Assembly (NCBI GenBank): GCA_025667525.1
Contig: CM046881.1
Location: 25,431,580 to 25,495,579 of the forward strand
Direction: 5' to 3'
From: Glebionis coronaria
Taxonomy: Eukaryota; Streptophyta; Magnoliopsida; Asterales; Asteraceae
DNA length: 64,000 nucleotides
Shown here: one piece after another, positions 50,401-62,324 of the stretch
Numbering within the stretch: position 1 is the stretch's first letter
Layout of the letters: every line of letters begins with the position of its first letter
Notes under the pieces: generated by a model
Databases searched by the model: none
What the model saw: the letters and a program-made list of their open reading frames with translations, nothing else
Told to the model about the DNA's origin: nothing
Translations under genes and position numbers: made by a program

Positions 50401-51310
50401 CCCTTTTTGCCCTTGTAGAATTTGAATGTCTTGGAGTCTTGTGAAGAATCTTTTGGCTTTTTGTTGAAGCTGGCAAAGGGAAAATGCATCCAAGGGTGTA
50501 GATGAAGCTTGAAAAGTAAGCCAAGTTCTTGAGCATTGGATTTGCTGGCCTGTTTTGTTTGGACGTGAAGAGTGGGTCAGGGGAGGGTTGGCAATGTCAC
50601 ATGCATGAGAGTGATGGGAGTTTAGGGGTTGGGTTTTGATTAAGAGGCCATTAATCAAGATTCTGGAGGTTATTAGGGCTTAATTACAAGTAATTTAGAA
50701 ATCCCTAATTTTATCAAGAACATGAAGCACAGGTTGTTTGATCTTGTTTGGGATTTAAATATGTGTTTAGGCGTGAGTTAAACTTAATTAATAATTAAGT
50801 TTAAACCGGTGGTGAGTGGATTGGTGAGGTGGCAGAATGGAGAGAGGGGATTGGTGGAAATTGTGAGTGGGGTGAGGTGGCAGCTTATGATTGGTTAAGG
50901 TTACTAGGTTGTCTGGCCAGCTTTGAACCTCCATCTTTTAGCAACTTGTCATTTCCATTCTAAACCTTGTCAACGCCCATTTGAGTTATAACAACTTTTG
51001 CAACTTTGCATTTTTGCCCCAAAAACTTTTACAAAGCGAATTCAGGGGTATTTCTTGCCATTTTTGAATTCTTCAAGGACTGATTTGGCATTTTGATGAT
51101 GGATAATGGTCTTGACTTGTATAATTGATGTTTTGGAGGACTGAATTTGCCAAATCTTGTTTGATGAGGGACCATTCTTGCCAAATATTGAAAGTTGAGG
51201 GTCCTTTTTGTAATTTTGGGATTTTCAAAGGACCAAACTTGTAATTTCTTATACTTTGAAGGACTTCATGATGTGTTTGACATTGTGGAGGATATTGGTT
51301 GACAATTTAG
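47463..51310 (-). repeat. 5' LTR of B, proximal 3.85 kb
   Basis: It matches 34,967-38,760 with roughly 1.5-2% differences. One extra segment of about 33 bp near 48,614-48,647 contains AACGAC...GTCGTT. It ends at TTTAG (51,306-51,310), the left target copy of C. TATA box 50,337-50,345, palindrome 50,778-50,804 and hairpin 48,952-48,976 (one mismatch) are present. Confidence 0.95.
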
Positions 51311-51835
51311 TGTTGGGAATAAATCTATGCTTATTTGGTTCCCCTGCTAGTTGATTACTCATACCCCTGCTAGAGTAAGTTCCCCCTGCTAAATAACAAA
51401 GGCAGGAGGATCCGTTCCCCTGCTGTAGTCAAAGGCCCTGCCGTCAAGATAAACATGGAATAGATCTTTACGCGTTTCAGTTATTATTCCTTAATACTTT
51501 CCATAGTTTGTTAGTAGTGATCTTGTACGTGGGTCCTTGCATCTATAAAAGGACTCACTAGGTTAGCATGCAAGGTGTGTCTTTTTCATTTCGTTTTTCA
51601 TTATTATTACTTTAAGGTTTTGTAAACCCTAATACCACTTTGGGTATTCGTATATCTTTGATATATTAAAGTTCAACGTTTGAATCTCTTTTGTTCTTGT
51701 GCTAAACATTACATTCCGCATCTTGTTTAGTTACTTTGCTTTGCAAAGTTTCTCTAGTGTTAGATTGAATTCTTTCTCTCTATCACAACCCTTAAACAAG
51801 CTATTAAGGTTTAAGATCTGACTTTGGGATCAACA
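51311..51835 (+). repeat. 5' LTR of C (525 bp)
   Basis: It starts TGTTGGGAATAAATC and ends GGGATCAACA. CCCCTGCT words lie at 51,341, 51,364, 51,383 and 51,417 in U3, and TATAAAAG at 51,544-51,551. The termini are the same as in G, while the middle is unrelated. Confidence 0.97.
51544..51551 (+). promoter_or_regulatory. TATA box of C 5' LTR
   Basis: TATAAAAG in CATCTATAAAAGGACTC lies about 120 bp downstream of the CCCCTGCT cluster. The copy in the 3' LTR is 62,558-62,565. Confidence 0.75.
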
Positions 51836-51837
51836 AG

Positions 51838-51849
51838 TGGTATCAGAGC
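51838..51849 (+). promoter_or_regulatory. Primer-binding site of C (tRNA-Met)
   Basis: TGGTATCAGAGC lies two bases after the LTR end, the same as in G. Confidence 0.93.
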
Positions 51850-51897
51850 TTGTTGAGAAACTTTGTCTAAATCAAGAACAAAACCCTCATAGCAAAC

Positions 51898-54584
51898 ATG
51901 TCTTCAGAATCATCCACAAACAGCAGCAATCACAATACCCTCAAGTTACCCATGTTGGATCCTGAAAACTTTGAATTATGGGAATTCAGAATCTAACAAT
52001 ACCTGAAAATGGAACACTATGTTCTCTGGGAGATCATAGAGTTTGGTGATCAATTCAACAAAATGGTGGCAGTTGAAGAAGGCAAGGATGAAGGTGAAAG
52101 TTCCAAAGGTAAGGACAAGAAGAAATCTGCTGCTCTATGTGATAAGGAAATACTGGCTAGAAGGCATGATGTCAGGGCTCATAGTTCATTGCTGTTAGCC
52201 CTACCTGATAGACATCAACTCAGATTCAGGAAATACAAGACAGCTAAGGAACTATGGGAAGCCATAGGCACAACCTTTGGAGGAAATGAAGCCACAAAGA
52301 AAAAGAAGAAGAATCAAATGCTGGATGATTTTGCTTCTTTCAAAGCAATAGGTGATGAATCAATTGGAGCTATTTACAATAGGCTTCAAGACATGGTGGC
52401 CCACTTGGAATTCTTTGATATTGAGGTATCAAGAGAGCAGGTGAATACCAGGTTTCTTAACAGCCTCCAGAAAGAATGGTTTGTCTATAAGGCAATCTGG
52501 CAGAATAAGGATGACTTGGACAACAAGAATATTGATGATATATACAATAACTTAAAAGTTTTTGAACCTATTGTCAATGAAATGAAGTCAAAAGGGACAA
52601 TTCCCACCAACTCAAGTGGAGTGGCTGATCCCCCTGCTAACATGGCATTCATATCACAAAGCAGTGGAATCGTCAAGAACAGTGGAATAGAAGTAGCCCC
52701 TGCTACTTATTCCCCTGCTACCAGGTCTGGACCTTCCTATGATGAAGAAAGACCAGCTACATTCAGTCTTGATACTGCATGTGCCTTCATAGCATCCCAA
52801 GGGCCACTAGGATCTACAGTGTTACATGAAGATCTGAATTAAGTTAGTAAGCAAGCACTAGAAGAATTGGATATCAAGTGGAATATGGCTTTGGTAAGCA
52901 TGAGAGCCAACAGGTTCCACAAGAAGTATGGGAAGAAGATCATAATTAATCCATCTGATGTGGCTGGGTTTGATAAATCAAAAGTTGAATGCTACAATTG
53001 TGGCAAGAAGGGTCATTTTGCCAGGGAATGCAGAGGACCTAAGTCTGGAAATAGCCATAGAAAGGATGAGGATTCTGGTGCTAAAGCCATGGTAGCAATG
53101 CAGGGGATAGATGGAGCAAATGGATGGGACTGGAGTGCTATGACAGAAAGTGTGGAAAGAAATCAAGCTTTGATAGCTGAGGAGAAGGAAGAAGACTTTG
53201 CACTTATGGCCATGTCAAGTTCCAGCTCTGACAATGAGGTATATGATGACTCATACTGTACTAAAGCTTGTAGAAAAAATACTGAATCTTTAAATGATCA
53301 AATCAGAAAGGTAAAAGCTGACTATATCAATTGTGATAATGATCTTGATAATTACAAACGTGCTTTAGAACAACTAGAGTCCACCATAAGAGAGTATAGA
53401 CAAAGAGAAAGTGATTATAGGGATCACATTGTAATTCTAGAAAGAGATGCCAAGGAGAATAACCAATCTATAAATGTTTTAACTGCTGAACTTTAAATTT
53501 TCAAAGCTAACCAAAAGATAGATGAGGAAACTGTTGAAAAATTTGGAAAAGCTTCAAAAGATTTAACCAAGGCATTTGAAATTGGTCAATCTCCTAAGGA
53601 AAAAAAGGGTTTGGAATTAAGAATATGAATGCTACTATACCTCCACCCCCTGCTAACATCCATGCTGCATATCCTAGAAAAGACTTGTCATGGACTGGTC
53701 TCCCTTGTTTTGAAAAACAGGATGACATTGAGTTTGACTTGAGTGCTTATATACCTAATAACCTTGATACAGAAGAGTCTCTAGTTAAAACTAGTGTCAT
53801 TAGGGATGTTAAACAGGAACAGGTTGGCTTAAAGCAAATTGACAACCCTGTTAGATTTTCAAAAGAAGGAAACTCTTCCAAATCTAATGCTAGGCCACAG
53901 TCTCCTAAACCTACCATTAAATATGCTGGTATGTACAGGAAGGTCAGAGGAAATCAAAGAAATTGGAATGATCAAAAGTCTCACCAATTAGGAAAAGACT
54001 TTGTGATCAATACCAAGCCCTGCTTCACATGTGGCAGTTTTGAACACACTTTTCTGGAGTGTAAGGCACCAATGGAGATGGTGGCTGCAAATCCCTTAAA
54101 GGATATGCAACCTAGAGCCATTCTTCTAAATGCAGGGGCAAAATCCTTTTCCCCTGCCAAGTATGTTGCCCCTGCCTTGAGAAATAGAGTAGCTGATAAA
54201 TATGTTGCTCCAGCCCTTAGAAAGGAAAATGATGTTCACCCAAAGCCCAACACTTCTGTGACCACCCCAACACCTTATACTGCATATAGATCTGGCCCTA
54301 GACCTTACCAACACATGAACAGAGGCCAAAACAAAAGGTGGGTTCCCTCTGCTAAGCATAAGGATTCCCCTGCTAAAACTAAGGTATCCCCTGCTAGAAA
54401 AGTTATACCTTCTAGGAACATGGGAAGATGGGGAAAAGCTGTGAAAGCCTCAGCTCGTTGGGTTTGGGCACCCAAAAGGGGTACTCAATCTAATGGTGTA
54501 TCTCTAGTTTTTGATAAGCTATCCTACAATGATACACGAGGTAGATCCAAGTCTGTAATGGCTTGGGTCCCCAAGAAAAACTAA
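51898..54584 (+). pseudogene. Gag of C, four breaks
   Basis: The start is ATG 51,898-51,900 (MSSESSTNSS...). The copia Gag domain (MLDPENFELWEFRI, VNTRFLNSLQKEW) is followed by zinc knuckle 1 (CYNCGKKGHFAREC, about 52,990-53,030), a Ser-rich acidic segment and coiled coil, knuckle 2 (CFTCGSFEHTFLEC, about 54,018-54,060) and a basic tail rich in S-P-A (SPAK, APAL, SPAR). Stops are TAA 51,994-51,996, 52,840-52,842 and 53,494-53,496; one base is lost near 53,612. The frame ends WVPKKN then TAA at 54,582. It aligns with G's Gag along its whole length. Confidence 0.92.
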
Positions 54585-57500
54585 TTTGTTTTTCCTTTTA
54601 CAGGTGACAAAGAAGACAAGGGATGATAGAGCATATTGGGATAGTGGATGCTCAAGAAGTATGACTGGACACAAAGCTTACTTGTCTAACTTTGTACCCC
54701 TGCATGACAATGATGGTGTTTCTTTTGGAGATGGGCATGGAACTATAACAGGAAAAGGAACCATTGTCACAAATGGGATGACTTTTGACAATGTGTACTT
54801 GGTGAAGGAACTCAAGTATAATCTCTTCAGTGTGTCACAGATGACTGATAACAAGAATTTTGTCTTGTTTACTGACACTGAATGCTTGGTATTAGGAAAG
54901 GAATTTGTCTTACCAGAAGACACTCCAATTGTTCTCAGAACACCAAGACAGAAGAACATGTACACAATTGATCTCAAGGACATCTCTCTCCAAGACAATG
55001 AAACATGTTTCATTGCCAAAGCTTCAGCAGATGAATGTAAGAAATGGCATAGAAGACTTGGTCATCTTAATTTCAAGAACATGAACAAACTGGTAAAGCA
55101 TAATCTGGTTCATGGTCTTCCTTCCAAGTCTTTTGTCACTGAACATACTTGTGCAGCATGTCTAAAAGGGAAACAACACAGAGCATCTTGCAAGTCAAAA
55201 ACAAGTATGTCCACCACCAAGCCATTGGAACTACTGCATATGGATATTTTTGGTCCTACTTCTGTGGCAAGTATAATGAAGAAATGGTACTGCTTAGTGA
55301 TTACTGATGATTTTTCAAGATTTACATGGACATTCTTTCTATTTGAAAAGAGTGACACTGCTGATGTACTCATTGGGTTCATCAATCAAATTGAACTGTC
55401 AAAAAGCATGAAGGTAGTTACCATAAGATCAGACAATGGTGGTGAGTTCAGAAATCACAAGCTGGATTCTTTCTGCACAAACAAAGGCATCAAGAGGCAA
55501 TTTAGCATTGCTAGAACACCTCAACAGAATGGAGTAGCAGAAAGAAGGAATAGGACACTCATTGAAGCTGCAAGAACTATGCTGTCTGATTCCAAACTTC
55601 CAGTTATCTTTTGGGATGAAGCTGTATCCACTGCTTGCTATGTGCAAAACAGGGCCTTGGTAGTCAAGGCACACAACAAGACCCCTTATCAGCTGTTTAA
55701 TGGAAGACCTCCCTTAATTGACTTTTTCAGACCTTTTGGGTGTCATGTTATCATCTTGAACACCATTGACAATCTTGGTAAGTTTAGTGAAAAGGGTGAT
55801 GATGGATACTTTGTGGGTTATTCTCTAAACAGCAAGGGATATAGGGTATTCAACAAGAAGACAAGCAAAATCACAGAAAATCTTCATGTGAATTTTCTTG
55901 AAGACAAACCTGAAGATGTTCAAACAGGTCCAGCCTGGTTCTTTGATATAGATGTACTTTCTAAATCCATGAATTATATACCTGTTGTCTTGCAGAACAC
56001 TAACATTTCAGGTACTCAAGAAACAAGTGATGCTGAGAAGTCACCTCTGAGGTACATGAATGTACCCTCATTGTTTCCTAGTGAAGCTGATAAACAAGAA
56101 GATAACTCTGCTTCAGGAAAAGAACAGCCAATCTCATCACCTGCTATGTCTGAAGGCAGTGGAATGGCTGACAGCAGTGGAATCCTGGATTCCCCTGCTA
56201 GAGGAATTGATTCCTCTTTCACAAAGGATCATGATGCTAATGAGACTACTGATGCAGAAAGATAATCCCCACTCATCTCATCATCTACACCCATAAATGA
56301 TGGTCCTATCATATCCAGCAGTGGAAGCAGAATTATCAGGAGTGGAGGTCCTAGTTATTCAGAGCTTCATTCTGCTCACAAGCACCCATCTTTAGGTCAT
56401 GCTGTCACATTTGGAAGTTCCTTTGAGGACTTCTTTCCTAATCAAAACAGCCCCATCAATTCTGATTTGGAAGAAGATGAAACAGAAGTCATCATGCAGC
56501 CTACCTATAGAATTAATAAAGATCATCCCATCTCTCAGATTATTGGTGATCCTGAAGCTCCCAGACATACAAGGTATACAGCAAAGGAGCACAGCTTCAT
56601 TGCTAACATCACCATGAAGTTCAATCATGACAACATGCAATGTTGTCTGTTTACTGCATTTTTGTCACAAGAAGAGCCAAAGAAGATTTTTCAAGCTTTA
56701 AATGACCCAAGCTGGGTTGAAGCTATGCAAGAGGAGCTCTTACAATTTGACATACAAGAGGTTTGGATTCTGGTTGATTGTCCCAAATGGGCAAGGCCTA
56801 TTGGGACCAAGTGGGTACTTAGGAACAAAAAGGATGAAAGGGGAATAGTTGTCAGAAACAAAGCAAGATTAGTAGCACAAGGGTATACTCAGGAAGAAGG
56901 GATTGATTATGAAGAGGTGTTTGCTCCAGTAGCAAGGATTGAAGCTATTAGATTATTCCTTGCTTATGCCTCATTCATGGACTTCACTGTTTTCCAGATG
57001 GATGTGAAAAGTGCCTTCTTATATGGAACCATTGATGAAGAAGTCTATGTCATGCAACCACCAGGGTTTGAAGATCCAGAACATCCTGACAAAGTATACA
57101 AAGTGAAAAAGGCCATGTATGGCCTTCATCAAGCTCCCAGAGCCTGGTATGGTACTCTTTCCAAATATCTTCTAGACAATGGATTCAGCAGGGGGAAGAT
57201 TGATCAGACCCTGTTTACAAAGAAACAAAAGGGTGACCTTCTGCTAGTACAAGTCTATGTGGATGACATCATTTTTGGATCAACTAACTCCATGCTTAGC
57301 AAAGAGTTTGCCAAATTGATGCAGGATAAGTTTCAAATGAGTGCTATGGGAGAACTAAACTTCTTTTTGGGGTTACAAGTTCAGCAGCGGAAAGATGGGA
57401 TATTTATCTCACAAGACAAATATGTAGCTGAGATTGTAAAGAAGTTTGGCATGTCTGATGGGAAGAAGGTGTCCACTCCCATGGACAAGGATCATCCATG

Positions 57501-58198
57501 GGGCAAGGATGGTTCTGGCAAGCCTATTGATGTCAGGAATTACAGGTCTATGATTGGGTCTCTTATGTATCTCACTGCTTCAAGACCTGACATCATGTTT
57601 GCTGTCTGCTTATGTGCAAGATACCAGGTGTCACCAACAGAGTGTCACTTATTTGCTGTGAAAAGGATTTTTAGGTATCTAAAATGTCATCCCACCCTAG
57701 GACTCTGGTATCCAAAGGAGTCACCATTTGAGCTGATAGCTTATTCAGATAGTGATTATGCTGGTGACAACAATGATAGGAAGTCTACAACAGGGGGATG
57801 CCAATTTTTGGGGAGCAGGCTTATATCTTGGCAATGTAAGAAGCAGACTATCATGGCAACATCCACAACTGAAGCTGAGTATGTAGCAGCTGCTGCATGC
57901 TGTGGTCAAGTTCTTTGGGTGCAAAATCAATTACTTGATTATGGGTACAACTTTCTTAAAACCAAGATATTTATTGACAACAACAGCACTATTTGCATCA
58001 TAAAGAACCCTGTTTTTTCATAGCAAAACCAAACACATTGAAATTAGACATCACTTTATCAGAGATTGTTTTGAAAAAGGAATGATTGTCCCTGAGAAAA
58101 TTGATACAGAACTTAATGTTTCTGATCTTTTAACAAAAGCTTTTGAGGTAGGGAGGTTTCAGTATCTGGTTGCAGGTATTGGAATGGTTACTCCTTAA
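54559..58198 (+). pseudogene. Pol of C: protease, integrase, RT, RNase H
   Basis: The pol frame is open from 54,559, +1 relative to the end of gag, and has no nearby ATG. Protease: YWDSGCSRSMTG. Integrase: H-R-R-L-G-H ... CAACLKGKQH finger, then Asp in LLHMDIFGP, Asp in IRSDNGGEF and Glu in TPQQNGVAERRNR, all kept. [21 protein letters not shown] and the catalytic YVDD ([12 protein letters not shown]). RNase [21 protein letters not shown]. Breaks are TAA 56,263-56,265 between integrase and RT, and one extra T in a T-run near 58,013 that shifts the last 60 codons; the end FEVGRFQYLVAGIGMVTP stops at 58,196-58,198. All catalytic residues look intact. Confidence 0.95.
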
Positions 58199-59307
58199 AA
58201 TCTGATGTCTATTTTGTGTCATGTGTAATCAGGGTTACTTCATTGCTGTTGTTGTATAATTGTTAGTCAATTTTACCATTTCTTTCATTCCACTGCTTTT
58301 TAACACTGACTCCCCTGCTTGGGGTTCATTCCCCTGCCAAGAGAATTTTTCTCTTAAGCTGGGTGTGTTCTGTTTTCAAAAGTGGTTTTATGTGGTTTTA
58401 GACTAACAATGCAGAGGTTCATATGGTGCATACTACTCTCCTTGGTGGATCAGGTATATACTCTATGTTTCAGGGGAGGTTAGGTCAACCCTTTAGGATT
58501 CAGGGTATTCTTAGAATGCTCATATATGGTCTTAGATCATATCCATTGGTGAGTGGGGGTTCAGGGTAATGATGACTTGCTGCACAGCTTGTCTAAACTC
58601 TGAAACCTTGAGGCACTGTAGTGTGTGTTTGCATTTCTTTATTCAAGCAGCTTGCTGTTCAAAATACAGATGTGTGGCACACATTGCCAAGACTAACTAA
58701 CCATAAGTAAGGGACAAGGTTGGGATGGTGACTGGGGTATGCATGATTTCTTGGAATTACCTGGTGTAGGGGGGCTTATGTATTAACTTTTTGTATTGGG
58801 ACCATTGCTGAATAGAGGACTCTTGAGATTCTATGTATCTATCTTGTGTATACAAGTGTGTGCATTAGAGCAGAGCTAGTTAGCATTAGTCCCTTCATGA
58901 CTAGTTTAATACCCCTAGGAAAGTTTCCCCTGCTTTTATTTTGTTATTCCCCTGCCTTCACAACATTCCCCTGTTTGACCATTGACCGACAATACCGTTA
59001 CCCTGTTCATAGCCGTTGGGCCTGCTTGCATAAATTTTGGTTAGGGAATATTTTATTTGTTTTTAAAGATATTTAAGGCGCTTTCTTAGCTGATTGGTAA
59101 TCTTTTCCTTCTATTTCAAATATATTAATTTTTTATCAAGATTTATTCTTGATATTTTTGCAATTTGAAAATTTTGGTCCAATCACAGCTCTTCAATTCG
59201 CCTATATAAACTTAATTCCCTTTACCAGCAGGTCCACAAATCTCTTTCGACCTAATCCCACTTACCTTCCATCTCTATAAACCTTTAAACTATTTTTCAA
59301 CTTCATC
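58199..59307 (+). other. Spacer before aORF with candidate internal promoter
   Basis: There is no credible gene. CCCCTGCY words lie at 58,312, 58,331, 58,927 and 58,949. The last 130 bp look promoter-like: CCAAT 59,179-59,183, TATATAAA 59,203-59,210, then a pyrimidine-rich leader to the ATG at 59,308. Confidence 0.6.
59203..59210 (+). promoter_or_regulatory. Candidate internal TATA box for aORF
   Basis: TATATAAA lies 20 bp after a CCAAT and 105 bp before the ATG of the extra ORF. The spacing fits an independent plant promoter; no transcript evidence is available. Confidence 0.5.
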
Positions 59308-62256
59308 ATGACTCTTAAAATTGCTCCTAATCATAACCAAATTGCTTTGCTTCATGATGAACCAGCCGAGTTTGCTGAGGCTGTGGCCTTTCTAAAGTCC
59401 TCGTACTTCAAAGTGGCCCTTCTCATCAATCCTCGCATTTATACCTCACACATTCAACAGTTCTGGTCTAAAGTCATGACCAAAACAGTGAATGGAGAGG
59501 TCATAATACAAAGCACAGTTGATGGTCATTCCAAGGTAATCTCACTTGCCTCCATTAGGGAGAATCTTCTCCTTGATGATGAGGATGGAATAACCAACTT
59601 TTCTGAGGCTGAAATTTTTGAAGGTCTTGAAAAATTGGGGTATAAACTTTCTGAAAATCAAAAATTAAAATTTGCTAAAGGCCAGTTTGCCCCTCATTGG
59701 AAACTTTTGATTCATACTATTATGCAATGTTTGTCACCCAAAACCACTGCTTTTAATGAAGTTGGTAGTGAGATAGCTTCTGCCCTGATCTGCTTTGCAA
59801 CAGGAAGGAAGTATTGTTTTTCTCAAATGATTTTTAAAGGCATGGTTAAAAATGTTTCAAGCACCTCAAAGTTTTGTATGTATCCAAGGTTTATAGAAGT
59901 TTTGCTGAATATGAGTGATCATGGTCCCATTACACACAGAAACTATTTTTCAGCAACCAAACACACAACCAAACTTTTCACCACATTACTTGCACCATCA
60001 CCTTTGTTCTCTGGCAGAAATATTCCATTCACTTCAATCATGCTAGACCAAATCAGACGGGAAGAAGCCAAACATCAAACAGCTATAAATCCACCTGCTG
60101 AATCCCCTGCCAAGAACCTACCACCTGTTGATCCACACCAAGAAAGGCGTTCAAAATCCAGGTTTGCCAGGTCTCCCTTGCCTGGTGAATCTTCACAAGC
60201 AGCAGAGAGGAGAGTCTCCAAGAGTTTGGAGCAACCTGGGGGTTTGGCTGCCACTACTGTCTCATCCTCAAGGGGTGAGCAGGATAGTGACACCATCAAT
60301 AAGTCCTCTCCCCCACTCCATGATATCCAACAAGGGGAGCAATCCCCTTCTAGGATTGAGAGCAGTATGAAACCTTTGACAAACTTGGAATTGACGAAAA
60401 TGTGCATGAGCCTGAAAAGGCAGAATGCACAACTTGTACAAGATGTCAAAAAGCAAGGTCTGGTTATCTCTCATTTGGAAACCAGACTTGCTACTCTTGA
60501 GGGGAGGAGAAAGCCCAGACTGATTCTTTCCACAGATGAGGATGCTTCCAAAGGGGAGGAAATTCCAACCAAAGAAGGATCTACTGAGTATTATTCGTAT
60601 CCTGGTAGGGAGCATGGAAAGATAACAGGTACTAAGGAAGGAATGGAGAGGGAAAGTGCTGATAAAGGAAGTGACAAGGGAAGTGCAACCAAAGATATTG
60701 CTCAAACATTGCTCACCATGGGCAATCAAGAAGAAGCCCCTGCTTCAAAAGTTTCCCCTGCCATTGTTGATCCCACTGCTGTAAGTTTATCCCCTGCTAA
60801 TAACATAACTCAAACATTTGTTAGGAAGAACAGAAAGCAACCAGCTCAGAAGGGGATAACAATCACAGAACCTGCAACTAAAGCAAAACCAGCACCAGCA
60901 GTGGATCCAAAAGATAAAGGAAAAGGAATCATGGTGCAACAGCCCAAGAGAAAATACAAGCATCTGACTCCTGAACAGCAGAAGATCCAAGAAGCTCATG
61001 ATGCACAAGTAGCTCTCAGGCTACAACAAGAGGAAATGGATATGCAGGATCAAAGGATGGAGAAGATGAGGCCCAAGGATATGCTAAAACAGGTTGAAAT
61101 TATGCATAGGGAACTAGATGACAGGGTACCTCATGTTGAAGAATTTCTTAATCAATGGGAGAAGGAGTTGAAAAATGCTCCTTTGGAAGACAAGTATGAG
61201 TTGACTTGCCTTGTTTACAAATTTCAAACTGAATACCTGGAAAGAAGGGCAATGCAAATTCAGAGTGAGAAGTATAGAACATCAGAGAAAGGGCAACTTG
61301 ATCACTACAAAGTTCTGCTTAAAAGGCATAGAAAGTGGAAGGATGGTGACTTCACAGATATGAGCTTTGAAGCCATAAAGAGAGCAGTCAGACCAGTTCT
61401 AAAGTTGTATGATGTGGAGGATTGGATGACCATCAACACTCCTGAGGAAGCTGAGTATCTTAGGAGACAAAGTGAAGTGCTACAGAAAGCTAGAGCAACA
61501 AAGAAAAGAAAAGCTGGAGAGACTACACAAGCAGGTGCATCATCCCCAGCAGGGGAATCACACCAAGCAGGTGAAAGTGTTCTAGAAGCACTTGAGAAGT
61601 CTGTACTTAATGCACAAAGAGCAGCAAAGAGACTCAAGAGAATGGAGCAAGTGGGCATAATCACTAAAGAGTCTCAAGGGCCATCAAATGATGAAATTGA
61701 CAAACAGCTGATTTTACAGGAAAATGATGAAATCTCACCTAGTGAACTTGGAAAGAAGTTTGCTATTATAGAGTATGCTGTTTATGAACACAAAGGGAGA
61801 ACTTGGTGGAAGCTTACAAGGGCTGACAATACAGCACAGACATTTCTAAGTCTAGATGTCATGTTTCAAATTTTGGATAGTGAAGACTTATAAGATCTGT
61901 GGAAAATATTGAAGAAAACATTTGCTGCAAAACCTCCTACCATGGATGGTGTTGAAAAGGATTGGGTAATCTGGGAGTGCATGCATAGAATGTATGAACA
62001 TGAATTATTTGATCCTCTATTTGATGCAGTGAATAAAGGAGATTTGGTGTATTGGAAGCTGTTTACAAATTCTGGGGTTTATGAGGTAGTAATGGAAGGT
62101 GTGAGTGTTTATTTACTCAATCATAGGTATTATCCTTTCTCTCATGAAACCTTGAAGAAGTTAGCACAGGCTAAGTTAATTGTTGATGCCAAAAAGCCTG
62201 TTGCTTATGATCTGGTGAGAATGGTTCACAGTCAGATTTGGCCAGAGAGTTTGTAA
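59308..62256 (+). CDS. Extra 3' ORF (aORF) of C, one nonsense codon
   Basis: It has 861 open codons to TAA 61,891-61,893, then the same frame continues to TAA 62,254-62,256 (about 982 codons). The N-terminal 230 residues form a compact domain (YTSHIQQFWSK, HWKLLIHTIMQCLSPK, TGRKYCFSQMIFKGMVKN, MYPRFIEVLLNM). I recognise this from extra ORFs of Asteraceae SIRE-type elements, not from any enzyme. Next comes a Ser/Pro-rich segment with S-P-A motifs, a predicted coiled coil (about 355-395), DKGKGIMV, a Gln/Glu coiled coil (about 550-590), a charged region and a conserved C-terminal block matching G. I see no signal peptide or clear membrane span, so I do not call it an envelope protein. Its function is unknown. 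Confidence 0.88.
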
Positions 62257-62308
62257 GCATCCTCATCAACTAGCATTTATTCAGAAACTTGTCTTTAGGA
62301 GAAAGCAC

Positions 62309-62324
62309 AAGTTTAGGGGAGGAT
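62309..62324 (+). promoter_or_regulatory. Polypurine tract of C
   Basis: AAGTTTAGGGGAGGAT directly precedes the 3' LTR. It is identical to that of G. Confidence 0.92.

Noticed and set aside
59308..61893. Envelope gene call for the extra ORF
   Set aside because: No signal peptide, no clear hydrophobic span and no cleavage motif seen. The product is largely charged, coiled coil and Ser/Pro-rich.
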